NCBI GenBank assembly: GCA_027081565.1 | Contig: JALWKG010000230.1 | Span: forward strand, 1 to 14,075 | Length of the DNA stretch: 14,075 nucleotides | From: Helicobacteraceae bacterium | GTDB lineage: Bacteria > Campylobacterota > Campylobacteria > Campylobacterales > Sulfurimonadaceae | Direction: 5' to 3' | Part shown: positions 4,126 through 11,107 of the stretch, in pieces | Layout: each line of letters begins with the position of its first letter | Position numbering within the stretch: the first letter of the stretch is position 1 | The notes under the pieces: model-generated | Databases searched by the model: none | Told to the model about the DNA's origin: nothing | Seen by the model: only the letters and a program-made list of their open reading frames with translations | Position numbers and translations under genes: made by a program

Positions 4126-6309
4126 ATGATTAGTGCAGAATTAAACAGTATATTCCAAAAAGCGCTGACCTATGCAAAAGATCAGCGCCATGAGTACCTC
4201 ACCATAGAACATGTCTTCTTTGCGATGTTGAGTTCTAAAGAGGGTGTTAACATCATTAAAGAGTGTGGTGGTGATGTTGAAAGTATGCGTGAAGCAGCAG
4301 CAAACTACCTTAGTGAGACCATGCAGGCCCTACCTGAAGAGAGTAACCAAGAACCTTTTGAGACGGTGGCGCTTTCACGTATGATCGACACGATGATCAA
4401 ACATATACAAAGCGCTCAAAAAGAGCAGGCAGAGGTAGGTGACCTTTTAGCTGCTGTTTTTGAAGAGGAACACACTTTTGCTACGGCTTTAATGGAGTCT
4501 CAAGAGATCTCTCGTGTCGACATCTTAGAGGTGATCTCACATCAAGATATTGATGCGAGTAACAGCAGCAGCGAAGAGACAGACAGTTACCTTGACAAAT
4601 ACACCATTAACCTGGTGAAAAAAGCTCAAGAGGGGAAGATAGACCCTGTTATTGGCCGTCAGAGTGAGATAGAACGTGTCGTTCAGACGCTGTGTCGTCG
4701 TAAAAAGAACAATCCACTGCTTGTTGGTGAACCGGGTGTGGGTAAAACCGCTATTGCTGAAGGTTTGGCCCTGCGTATTAGTGAAGATGATGTTCCTGAG
4801 ATCTTGAAAGCGGCACCTATTTTTGCACTTGACCTTTCTGCGATGTTGGCAGGCACAAAGTATCGTGGTGACTTTGAAAAACGCCTTAAAGGTGTCATTG
4901 ATGAGTTGAAGATGCAAAAAGATGCTATTTTGTTCATCGATGAGATCCACACACTTGTGGGTGCCGGTGCGGTGAGTGGTGGAAGCATGGACGCCTCGAA
5001 CCAACTAAAACCCGCTTTGGCTTCGGGTGAGTTAAAGTGTATGGGTGCGACCACCTTTGCAGAACACCGTAACGCTTTTGAGAAAGATCGTGCACTGAGC
5101 CGTCGTTTTGCCAAGATCGATGTGGATGAACCTTCTCAAAAAGACAGTGTCCTGATCTTAAAAGGATTGCGTTCGAAGTACGAAGAACATCACGGTCTCA
5201 AGTACACTGACAAGGCACTGGTTACAGCGGTAGAGCTCTCTAAAAAGTATATCAGTGACCGTTTTTTACCCGATGTGGCCATAGACCTTATTGATGAAGC
5301 GGGAGCCTCTTTTCACCTACAGACACGTAAACGTGCTACGGTAACACCTCACGACATCGAGAAGGTGATCTCAAAGATTACAGGTGTACCCACCTCACGC
5401 ATGAGTGAAGATGACACAGCGAAGCTAGAGCGTTTGGAAGAAGATTTGAAAGCACGTGTGATCGGTCAGGAACCTGCAGTAGAGAAAGTGGCCTTGGCCA
5501 TTAAACGTTCTCGTGCAGGACTTAATGAAGGCGAAAAGCCGATTGCTTCTTTTCTCTTTTCCGGACCAACAGGTGTGGGTAAGACGGAACTGGCCAAATC
5601 TTTAGCCGATGAGATGGGTATACACTATGAACGTTTTGACATGAGTGAATACATGGAAAAACATGCCCTCTCTCGTCTGGTAGGAGCACCTCCAGGATAT
5701 GTTGGGTATGAACAAGGCGGTCTTTTAACAGAGGTCATTCGTAAACATCCCTACACCGTGTTACTCTTAGATGAGATCGAAAAGGCACATCCTGATTTGG
5801 TCAACATCTTGTTACAGGTGATGGACAGTGCGACCTTGACCGATAACAACGGTTATAAAGCCAATTTCAAAAATGTTGTTTTAATAATGACATCAAATGT
5901 GGGTGCACAAGCGGCCAGTGTCATGGGCTTCAATGCAGACCAGTCTCTCTCCCGTGGTGAGGAGCTTAAAGCCTTTTTTACACCAGAATTTAGAAACCGT
6001 TTGGATGCTGTCATTGAGTTCGCACCACTGGACATAGAGGTTGTTGAAAACATTGTGGACAAGTTTATGGCAGAACTAAACGTGCAGCTTGAAAAGAAAA
6101 AAGTTGTGGTAGAGATCACTGAAAAGACACGTGGCTACTTGGCGGAGATGGGCTATGATGTTGCTATGGGTGCCCGTCCTCTGGGTCGTGTGATCCAAGA
6201 GAAGATCAAAGACAAATTGACTGACGAGATGCTTTTTGGTGCTCTTAAGCAAGGCGGTAAGGTCATGGTTGATTATGATGATGGCCTCATTTTTGACTTT
6301 AGTGTATGA
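4126..6309 (+). CDS. clpA: ATP-dependent Clp protease ATPase subunit ClpA
   Basis: ClpA is the hexameric AAA+ unfoldase that threads substrates, including ClpS-delivered N-degron proteins, into ClpP. The 727-aa product has an N domain (about 1-140), then D1 with Walker A GEPGVGKT at 201-208 and Walker B ILFIDE at 268-273. D2 has Walker A GPTGVGKT at 480-487, Walker B VLLLDE at 545-550 and a C-terminal Gly-Ala-Arg-Pro-Leu sensor-2 motif near 682-686. There is no long ClpB-type middle coiled coil, and the length fits ClpA (E. coli about 758). The ClpP-docking loop appears to read Met-Gly-Phe near 600-602, before Phe-Thr-Pro-Glu-Phe-Arg-Asn-Arg, where E. coli has Ile-Gly-Leu. GAGGAGG at 4113-4119 serves ATG 4126. 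Its stop overlaps the aat start by 4 bases (ATGA), implying coupling. ClpP is not in the window. Confidence 0.97.
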   Translation: MISAELNSIFQKALTYAKDQRHEYLTIEHVFFAMLSSKEGVNIIKECGGDVESMREAAANYLSETMQALPEESNQEPFETVALSRMIDTMIKHIQSAQKEQAEVGDLLAAVFEEEHTFATALMESQEISRVDILEVISHQDIDASNSSSEETDSYLDKYTINLVKKAQEGKIDPVIGRQSEIERVVQTLCRRKKNNPLLVGEPGVGKTAIAEGLALRISEDDVPEILKAAPIFALDLSAMLAGTKYRGDFEKRLKGVIDELKMQKDAILFIDEIHTLVGAGAVSGGSMDASNQLKPALASGELKCMGATTFAEHRNAFEKDRALSRRFAKIDVDEPSQKDSVLILKGLRSKYEEHHGLKYTDKALVTAVELSKKYISDRFLPDVAIDLIDEAGASFHLQTRKRATVTPHDIEKVISKITGVPTSRMSEDDTAKLERLEEDLKARVIGQEPAVEKVALAIKRSRAGLNEGEKPIASFLFSGPTGVGKTELAKSLADEMGIHYERFDMSEYMEKHALSRLVGAPPGYVGYEQGGLLTEVIRKHPYTVLLLDEIEKAHPDLVNILLQVMDSATLTDNNGYKANFKNVVLIMTSNVGAQAASVMGFNADQSLSRGEELKAFFTPEFRNRLDAVIEFAPLDIEVVENIVDKFMAELNVQLEKKKVVVEITEKTRGYLAEMGYDVAMGARPLGRVIQEKIKDKLTDEMLFGALKQGGKVMVDYDDGLIFDFSV

Positions 6310-6998
6310 TCGCCAAACTCGATTACAGACATATTTTCCCCCATCCTAACGATGCCAACGAGGATGGGATCGTCGCCTTTGGCGGTGACTTAAACCCGAC
6401 CCGTCTCTACCTTGCATACAGAGAGGGGATCTTTCCTTGGTTCACTGTAGGTGACCCTATACTCTGGTGGTCTCCAGACCCTAGACTAATCTTGAATCTG
6501 GAAGACTTCAAGTTGCGTAAGTCACTAAAAAAGCGGATGAAACACTTTGAGATCCGTTTTGACACTGCCTTTGAGCAGGTCTTGCAAGAGTGTGCCGCGA
6601 TTCATCGTCCCGGTCAGCAGGGGACATGGCTGCAACCAGACCTTATCGAAGCTATGACAAGTCTATATGCCTTAGGTAAAGCACACTCTGTGGAAGCCTA
6701 TTGCGAGGGTGAATTGGTCGGGGGTCTTTACGGTATTGGTGTGGGTGCTGTCTTCTGTGGAGAGTCTATGTTTGCAAAAAAAAGTGACGCTTCGAAGGTG
6801 GCTTTTGCCGTTTTAATAGAGAAGTTACGAGAGTGGGGCTACAAGTTTGTTGATGCACAGGTTCCTACAGAACATCTCAAGTCACTAGGTGCTATAGAGG
6901 TCTACAGAGATTTCTTTTTATCAAAGCTTTATGAATATCGTGACCTAAGTATCTCGGATGATGCTTGGAAGATCTATGGAAGTATACAGCCCAAATAA
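6306..6998 (+). CDS. aat: Leucyl/phenylalanyl-tRNA--protein transferase
   Basis: Aat transfers Leu or Phe from aminoacyl-tRNA to the N-terminal Lys or Arg of proteins, creating the N-degron that ClpS recognises. The 230-aa length matches the family (E. coli 234). Family blocks are all visible: Gly-Gly-Asp-Leu, YREGIFPWF, LWWSPDPR, GTWLQPDL, LVGGLYG, GESMF and the C-terminal DAQVPTEHLKSLGA. It is cytoplasmic. The ATG overlaps the clpA stop as ATGA at 6306-6309. The clpS-clpA-aat arrangement puts tagging, recognition and unfolding in one transcription unit, the order I recall for Campylobacter jejuni Cj1107-Cj1109. No terminator with a T-run follows, so some read-through into the biosynthetic locus is possible. 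Confidence 0.96.
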   Translation: MIAKLDYRHIFPHPNDANEDGIVAFGGDLNPTRLYLAYREGIFPWFTVGDPILWWSPDPRLILNLEDFKLRKSLKKRMKHFEIRFDTAFEQVLQECAAIHRPGQQGTWLQPDLIEAMTSLYALGKAHSVEAYCEGELVGGLYGIGVGAVFCGESMFAKKSDASKVAFAVLIEKLREWGYKFVDAQVPTEHLKSLGAIEVYRDFFLSKLYEYRDLSISDDAWKIYGSIQPK

Positions 6999-7061
6999 AC
7001 CAGACAGTGTTGTTCGAAGCAATAATGCTCCGCTTAAACTCCCCTATGCTACACTTACGCC

Positions 7062-7078
7062 ATTACATATATTAGGGT
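7062..7078 (+). promoter_or_regulatory. Possible promoter and RBS before the ACP gene
   Basis: The 85-base gap after aat ends in an A+T-rich stretch with TATATT near 7067-7073 as a -10 candidate, then AGGG at 7074-7077 six bases before ATG 7084. No good -35 box is seen. The -10 would lie unusually close to the start codon, so only the ribosome binding site is firm. Confidence 0.25.
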
Positions 7079-7083
7079 GAATC

Positions 7084-7335
7084 ATGATAACTACTGACGT
7101 TTTAAAAGAGAAGATCATTGAAGGTCTTAACCTCGAAGATATTGAAGCAAGTGAGATCGCAGATACAGATCCACTTTTTGGTGAGGATGGTTTAGGCCTG
7201 GACTCTGTAGATGCGATCGAGTTGACTTTGGTTGTAGAAAAAGAGTTTGGTGTCAAAGTGACCAATATTGCAGATGCTGAGACGATATTTGCAACTGCTG
7301 CGTCACTATGTGACTACATTAACGCAAACAAGTAA
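7084..7335 (+). CDS. Acyl carrier protein (DarC-like)
   Basis: This small acidic protein (83 aa) carries the growing acyl chain on a 4'-phosphopantetheine arm. The attachment motif Asp-Ser-Val-Asp-Ala-Ile-Glu-Leu is at 40-47, with Ser41 as the modified residue, preceded by a Gly-rich loop and followed by the helix II/III pattern of ACPs. It has acpP size but differs from typical housekeeping AcpP, where the motif is Asp-Ser-Leu-Asp. There are no fatty-acid genes beside it, so it is probably dedicated to the locus that follows and comparable to DarC of dialkylresorcinol clusters. AGGG at 7074-7077 is the ribosome binding site. It is convergent with the methyltransferase gene and separated from the darA-like gene by it, so expression must be independent or by long read-through. 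Confidence 0.9.
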   Translation: MITTDVLKEKIIEGLNLEDIEASEIADTDPLFGEDGLGLDSVDAIELTLVVEKEFGVKVTNIADAETIFATAASLCDYINANK

Positions 7336-7338
7336 TTT

Positions 7339-7394
7339 GTGTTAACACTTATCCTGCCATCCGTGCAGGATGCGAGGTAAAGCTTAGGCTTTAC
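7339..7394. terminator. Cluster of dyads between convergent genes, possible terminator
   Basis: Three inverted repeats lie between the ACP and methyltransferase stops: the perfect palindrome GTGTTAACAC (7339-7348), a 7-base stem ATCCTGC/GCAGGAT (7351-7371) with a 7-base loop, and GTAAAGC/GCTTTAC (7377-7394) with a TTAG loop that overlaps the methyltransferase stop. None is followed by a clear T-run on either strand, so bidirectional termination is likely by position but not proven. Confidence 0.4.
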
Positions 7395-8454
7395 GCTTAC
7401 AACTGGTCAGTGTATGACCAAATCCCAATCTATCCACCTCTTCATCGACTTCAAGACCTGCAGCTTCTATATACTGATGCATATCTTCCGCACTGTACAT
7501 CTTACTGGTACCATTAGCAAGTGCTGTAAAGTATGGAGAACAGTTGATCAAGATATAAGCGCCGATCTCATGTTGTTGACGGTCCCAATACGGTTCGATG
7601 ATGTTGATCCGTCCATCTTCACTGAGTGCCTCTTTTGCACGTTGTAAAATAGCGATGATATCTTCAGGCGGGAAGCAGTCTAAAAATTGACTCATCCAGA
7701 CGACATCAAATCCTTTTGGAAATGGTTTAGAATGGTCAAGTAAATCCATGACTTCACCATGAACACGATCTTTTACTCCAGCCTCTTCTGCGTTGGCAAA
7801 GGCAGTTTTTATCTGGAGTGGATGGTCACAAATAGTCACTTCAGTTTCGGGAGAAGCGGTAGTGATAGCGATAGCCCATTTACCGGTGTTACCACCAATA
7901 TCGAGGATCTTTTTAGGTTTACGCTCAGCCATCATCTCCACAAGTGTTTTAAATGCAGAGTCTGAATAGAAGTGATCATATCCAAACCAGCTCTCTTTGA
8001 CTTCCTGTGGAAGTTCAGTCAGGTAAGGGTAAATGGTCTCCCAATCTTCATTAAAGTATTTTTGAAGTCCTGCAGGACGCCCTTGCTTTAAAGAGTCGCC
8101 CAACTCTGTGATCCCCATGTAGTTGACATCTCTTGTGTAGTTAAAGTTGGCATTGGTCATCTCATCATAGGCAAGGAAAAATCCAACACGTGTAATGAAG
8201 TAGTGCTTGTTTTCATACTTCAGTGCACCCATACTGTAGCCCGTTTCGCAGAGTATTTTGATGGCATATTCATTTAGGTTTGTAGCTTCCATTAAGGCTT
8301 CAACAGACATACCTGTTTTTTTGTTTTCATGCAGGAGTTTTAAAATACCCCATTCCCGCAGGAGGTTGGCCACATGAAAGATGATCGGTCCATGCGTTAT
8401 TTTTTGCGCTTCCATTAATGCATCTAGTGAGCTGAGTTTGTCTGTATCGAACAT
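7384..8454 (-). CDS. SAM-dependent methyltransferase, O-methyltransferase-2-like
   Basis: The 356-aa protein has an N-terminal helical/winged-helix part (about 15-100) of the kind that mediates dimerisation in plant-type and polyketide O-methyltransferases. A class I Rossmann domain follows: motif I ILDIGGNTG at 183-191, acidic Asp210 after Val-Thr-Ile-Cys, and a Gly-Phe-Asp-Val-Val-Trp strand near 248-253. In this family a His in a Leu-His-Asp-Trp segment acts as catalytic base. Here the aligned segment reads Phe-Leu-Asp-Cys-Phe-Pro-Pro (257-263), with Asp in place of His, so the chemistry may differ. It probably methylates the product of the adjacent dar-like genes. AAGGA on the minus strand lies 5 bases before the ATG. 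The gene is convergent with the ACP gene and divergent from the darA-like gene. The fold is clear; the substrate is inferred. Confidence 0.85.
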   Translation of the reverse strand: MFDTDKLSSLDALMEAQKITHGPIIFHVANLLREWGILKLLHENKKTGMSVEALMEATNLNEYAIKILCETGYSMGALKYENKHYFITRVGFFLAYDEMTNANFNYTRDVNYMGITELGDSLKQGRPAGLQKYFNEDWETIYPYLTELPQEVKESWFGYDHFYSDSAFKTLVEMMAERKPKKILDIGGNTGKWAIAITTASPETEVTICDHPLQIKTAFANAEEAGVKDRVHGEVMDLLDHSKPFPKGFDVVWMSQFLDCFPPEDIIAILQRAKEALSEDGRINIIEPYWDRQQHEIGAYILINCSPYFTALANGTSKMYSAEDMHQYIEAAGLEVDEEVDRLGFGHTLTSCKRKA

Positions 8455-8483
8455 GAAAATCCTTAGTGGTGTTAGTAGCGGTT

Positions 8484-8489
8484 ATTATA
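8484..8489 (-). promoter_or_regulatory. Candidate -10 box of the methyltransferase gene
   Basis: The minus strand reads TATAAT here, 30 bases before the start codon. The -35 position, 17 bases away, falls on the AGCGCT box at 8507-8513 and has no good consensus, which is usual for Campylobacterota promoters. A regulator bound there would affect this promoter. Confidence 0.45.
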
Positions 8490-8506
8490 TTGGAGTTGTC
8501 CTCTTA

Positions 8507-8544
8507 AAGCGCTGAAAAAAGAGAGAGCAGGTATAAGAGCGCTT
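8507..8544. promoter_or_regulatory. Paired AGCGCT boxes, candidate operator in the divergent intergenic region
   Basis: AAGCGCT (8507-8513) and AGCGCTT (8538-8544) form an inverted repeat. Each core AGCGCT is itself palindromic, and the two lie 30-31 bases apart, close to three helical turns, on either side of a purine-rich stretch. They lie between the divergent methyltransferase and darA-like genes. They could be paired operator sites controlling both directions, or the arms of a long hairpin. The regulator is unknown. Confidence 0.4.
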
Positions 8545-8552
8545 CAGGTGGT

Positions 8553-8558
8553 GATAAT
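8553..8558 (+). promoter_or_regulatory. Candidate -10 box of the darA-like operon
   Basis: GATAAT, 9 bases downstream of the second AGCGCT box, is a plausible -10 element for rightward transcription. A competing candidate is TAAAAT at 8583-8588. Either would give a leader of tens of bases before the first start codon. Confidence 0.3.
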
Positions 8559-8633
8559 ATTAGATTTTATGGACTTATTAGATAAAATACATTTTTAATA
8601 CTTTGTTGAATGCAATTATGATTATGGATGATA

Positions 8634-9548
8634 ATGAAAAAAGTTTTAGTGCTCTACTACTCTCAAAGTGGTCAGATGAAAAGAATGGTAGATTCTGTTA
8701 CTGCGCCTTTAAAAGAGAGCAGTGAGGTCAAGGTGGATTTTCGTAAGATCAAGCCTGTTAAAAAGTATCCTTATCCATGGCCTTTTTATCCGTTTTTTGA
8801 TGCTTTCCCTGAAGCGATCTATATGAACGGTTGTGAGGTTGAAGTGCTTAAAGATGTCGAAGATGAGTATGATCTTGTCATTTTGGGTTATACCATCTGG
8901 TTTCTCTCTCCTTCGATCCCGGTCACAGGTTTTATGCAGAGTGCTCAAGCCAAAAGACTTTTTAAAGACAAACCTGTTGTTACCTTGATCGCTTGTAGAG
9001 ATATGTGGGTCATGGCGCAAGAGAAGATGAAAAAACTTTTAAGTGATGTTGGTGCTACTTTAATAGACAATGTAGTCTTGACGGATCAAGGTGGCCCAAT
9101 CTATGCCTTTATCACGACACCAAGATGGCTGCTAACCGGTAAAAAAGACCCATTTTGGGGTTTCCCTGCTGCAGGTGTCTCAGATGAAGACCTTAAAAAC
9201 AGCAGACGTTTTGGAGAGAGGCTTTTAGAAGGCCTCCAAAAAGATGAAGAACAAGAAAAAGTACCGATGTTGAAAAACATGGGTGCGGCGACAGTCAATG
9301 GAAAGCTGGTCGCTACAGAGAAGATCGCTACCCGCTCTTTTATGGTGTGGGGAAAACTGATCCAGGCAGCAGGTGAGCCAGGCTCTTTTGCCCGTAAGAT
9401 CGTGATTACGGTATATGCGGTGTTCTTAGCCACATTGGTGTTGACGATCGTACCCTTAAATATCCTTGTTAGACGTCTGATCTATCCTTTTAGAAAAGAC
9501 GCCATCGAAAAAAGTGTAAAATATTATGAAAAACCATCAGGACGGTAA
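8634..9548 (+). CDS. DarA-like enzyme (dialkylresorcinol/flexirubin pathway), flavodoxin-like
   Basis: The protein (304 aa from ATG 8634) opens with a flavodoxin-type strand and phosphate loop, VLVLYYSQSGQMKRMVDSV. A second family block, GYTIWFLSPSIPVTGF, would sit near the flavin ring. An Ala-Cys-Arg-Asp-Met-Trp block follows. Near the C-terminus, about residues 252-280, is a single hydrophobic helix, then Arg-Arg and Arg-Lys, so it is probably anchored to the inner membrane with the catalytic part in the cytoplasm. These features match proteins named DarA in databases (dialkylresorcinol condensing enzyme); in the Photorhabdus pathway DarA acts as aromatase after DarB. ATG 8634, with GGA at 8626-8628, is preferred over in-frame ATG 8628. 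It leads a tightly packed operon, two bases before the next start. Family recognition is from memory of the pattern; the product is inferred. Confidence 0.78.
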   Translation: MKKVLVLYYSQSGQMKRMVDSVTAPLKESSEVKVDFRKIKPVKKYPYPWPFYPFFDAFPEAIYMNGCEVEVLKDVEDEYDLVILGYTIWFLSPSIPVTGFMQSAQAKRLFKDKPVVTLIACRDMWVMAQEKMKKLLSDVGATLIDNVVLTDQGGPIYAFITTPRWLLTGKKDPFWGFPAAGVSDEDLKNSRRFGERLLEGLQKDEEQEKVPMLKNMGAATVNGKLVATEKIATRSFMVWGKLIQAAGEPGSFARKIVITVYAVFLATLVLTIVPLNILVRRLIYPFRKDAIEKSVKYYEKPSGR

Positions 9549-9550
9549 GT

Positions 9551-10699
9551 GTGAATAGAGAAGTATATATAAATGATATTCAGGCATTTTTACCCAATGC
9601 TGCAGTTGACAACAGTGAGATCGAGGCAGTATTAGGGCAGGTGGGACCACGTCCTTCGCGTGCCAAGAGAATGATACTGCGTTCCAACAAGATCACTTCA
9701 CGCCACTACGCTATAGATAAAAAGAGTGGTAAAACGACCCACTCCAATGCTCAGATCGCTGCAGAGGCTATTCGTAAACTTCATAACGATGCACATGACA
9801 TCAACACTATCGAGTTACTTGCTTGTGGTACGACCATGCCGGACCAACTGATGCCAAACCACGCCTTGATGGTACATGGTGAGTTGGGGATACCAAGTTG
9901 TGAAGTGATCGCAACAGCGGGTATCTGCCTTTCTGGTACGATGTCTTTAAAATACGGTTATATGTCTGTGTTAAGTGGACAGAGTAATAACGCCGTGGCA
10001 ACAGGTTCTGAAAATGCTTCAGCCGCTATGCGCGCTGAGAACTTTAAAGAGGAGATCGAAACCCGTATTGAGGCCTTGGAACGCCAACCGGAGATCGCTT
10101 TTGAAAAAGATTTTCTACGGTGGATGCTGAGTGATGGTGGTGGTGCTGTTTGGATGAGTGCTGAACCTAATGCTAAAAGTATCTCACTTAAAATAGAGTG
10201 GATCGTTCAAAAGTCTTATGCTAATGAACTCGATGCCTGTATGTATGCTGGTTGTGAAAAGTTGGAAGATGGCAGTTTGAAAGGGTGGAGAGAATACTCT
10301 CAAGAAGAGTGGATCAAAAACTCTATCTCTTCAGTCAAGCAAGATGTTAAACTGCTTAATGAAAAGATCATTGAGTATACCGTGACCAAACCGCTTAAAG
10401 AGCTGGTAGAAAAAGGGCAACTTAAACCTGAAAAGATCAGCTATTTTCTACCGCATTATTCATCAGGATACTTCCGTGACAAAGTTTATGAAGGTATGAG
10501 AGAAGCGGGTTGTGATATCCCTCAGGAGCAGTGGTTTACGAATCTCTCCACCAAGGGTAACACGGGCTCTGCCTCCATCTATATTATGCTTGAGGAGCTT
10601 TTTCATTCGGGCCGACTTCAAAAGGGAGAGAAATTGCTCTGTTACATCCCTGAAAGCGGTCGTTTCTCTACTGCCTTTATGCAGTTAGAGGTGGCCTAG
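9551..10699 (+). CDS. Beta-ketoacyl-ACP synthase III-like ketosynthase (DarB-like)
   Basis: This is a thiolase-fold condensing enzyme of 382 aa. The triad is visible: Cys126 in Ala-Thr-Ala-Gly-Ile-Cys-Leu-Ser-Gly, His302 in Leu-Pro-His-Tyr-Ser-Ser and Asn337 in Lys-Gly-Asn-Thr-Gly-Ser. It is some 60 aa longer than housekeeping FabH (about 317), with extra sequence around 160-260, as I recall for DarB proteins. DarB couples two ACP-bound beta-keto acyl chains into a cyclohexanedione that DarA aromatises to a resorcinol. Adjacency to a darA-like gene two bases upstream, and the ACP gene nearby, support that role. The start is GTG 9551 after a GACGG motif; no better start exists. The KASIII class is secure and the DarB assignment is probable. 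Another possibility is an aryl-polyene-type starter condensation. Confidence 0.88.
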   Translation: MNREVYINDIQAFLPNAAVDNSEIEAVLGQVGPRPSRAKRMILRSNKITSRHYAIDKKSGKTTHSNAQIAAEAIRKLHNDAHDINTIELLACGTTMPDQLMPNHALMVHGELGIPSCEVIATAGICLSGTMSLKYGYMSVLSGQSNNAVATGSENASAAMRAENFKEEIETRIEALERQPEIAFEKDFLRWMLSDGGGAVWMSAEPNAKSISLKIEWIVQKSYANELDACMYAGCEKLEDGSLKGWREYSQEEWIKNSISSVKQDVKLLNEKIIEYTVTKPLKELVEKGQLKPEKISYFLPHYSSGYFRDKVYEGMREAGCDIPQEQWFTNLSTKGNTGSASIYIMLEELFHSGRLQKGEKLLCYIPESGRFSTAFMQLEVA

Positions 10700-11107
10700 T
10701 TGAAAGCACAAGAAGTTCCTCAGGACGACAACAGCACCTATCATGGTGAAAAAAGGGCTGTCTATGCTACCACTAAAGATGGAGATTACGATGTTGTTGC
10801 CTCCAGTGGATGGGACGTAGAAGCAGAAGCAACGCAGCAAGCCGTTGCAGAGTTACAACGTTTGGCGGATGAAGCTTACGCCGCGTGTGAAACAGGAAAA
10901 TGTTCACCTTTGGAGTATCACATGTACGCCAAACGTCTTGACCTGCTTTCACTCTCTCAGGCAACGGGTCTTTTCCAATGGCGCATCAAACGTCATTTCA
11001 ATGTAAAAAACTTTAACAAACTCTCCGATAAGCTTTTAGATCGCTACGCAGATGTTATGGGTATTACTATTTCAGAATTAAAAAAACTTCCACAAAAAGA
11101 GTCTTGA
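10700..11107 (+). CDS. Small HTH-like protein of the dar-like operon (135 aa)
   Basis: I do not know a functional name. The N-terminal half has a Tyr-His-Gly-Glu-Lys-Arg-Ala-Val-Tyr-Ala segment and a Gly-Trp-Asp-Val-Glu motif, then a helix rich in Ala and Gln. Residues about 85-130 resemble a Cro/XRE-type helix-turn-helix: Leu-Ser-Gln-Ala-Thr-Gly, then a recognition-helix-like Trp-Arg-Ile-Lys-Arg-His, then Tyr-Ala-Asp-Val-Met-Gly-Ile-Thr-x-x-Glu-Leu. It could be an operon regulator, or the fold may serve a structural or enzyme-partner role. I recall similar small proteins beside darA/darB in flexirubin clusters. The TTG start at 10700 directly follows the darB-like stop (TAG) with no gap; AGAGGTGG at 10687-10694 lies 5 bases upstream, so translation is coupled. 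Confidence 0.75.
   Translation: MKAQEVPQDDNSTYHGEKRAVYATTKDGDYDVVASSGWDVEAEATQQAVAELQRLADEAYAACETGKCSPLEYHMYAKRLDLLSLSQATGLFQWRIKRHFNVKNFNKLSDKLLDRYADVMGITISELKKLPQKES

Noticed and set aside
4537..5114. Long minus-strand frames (155 and 143 codons) opposite clpA
   Set aside because: They lie wholly inside the secure clpA gene, have no ribosome binding site or recognisable domain, and arise from codon bias on the opposite strand.
6999..7083. Terminator after aat
   Set aside because: Only short AGCA/TGCT-type pairs are present and no T-run follows; not enough to call one.
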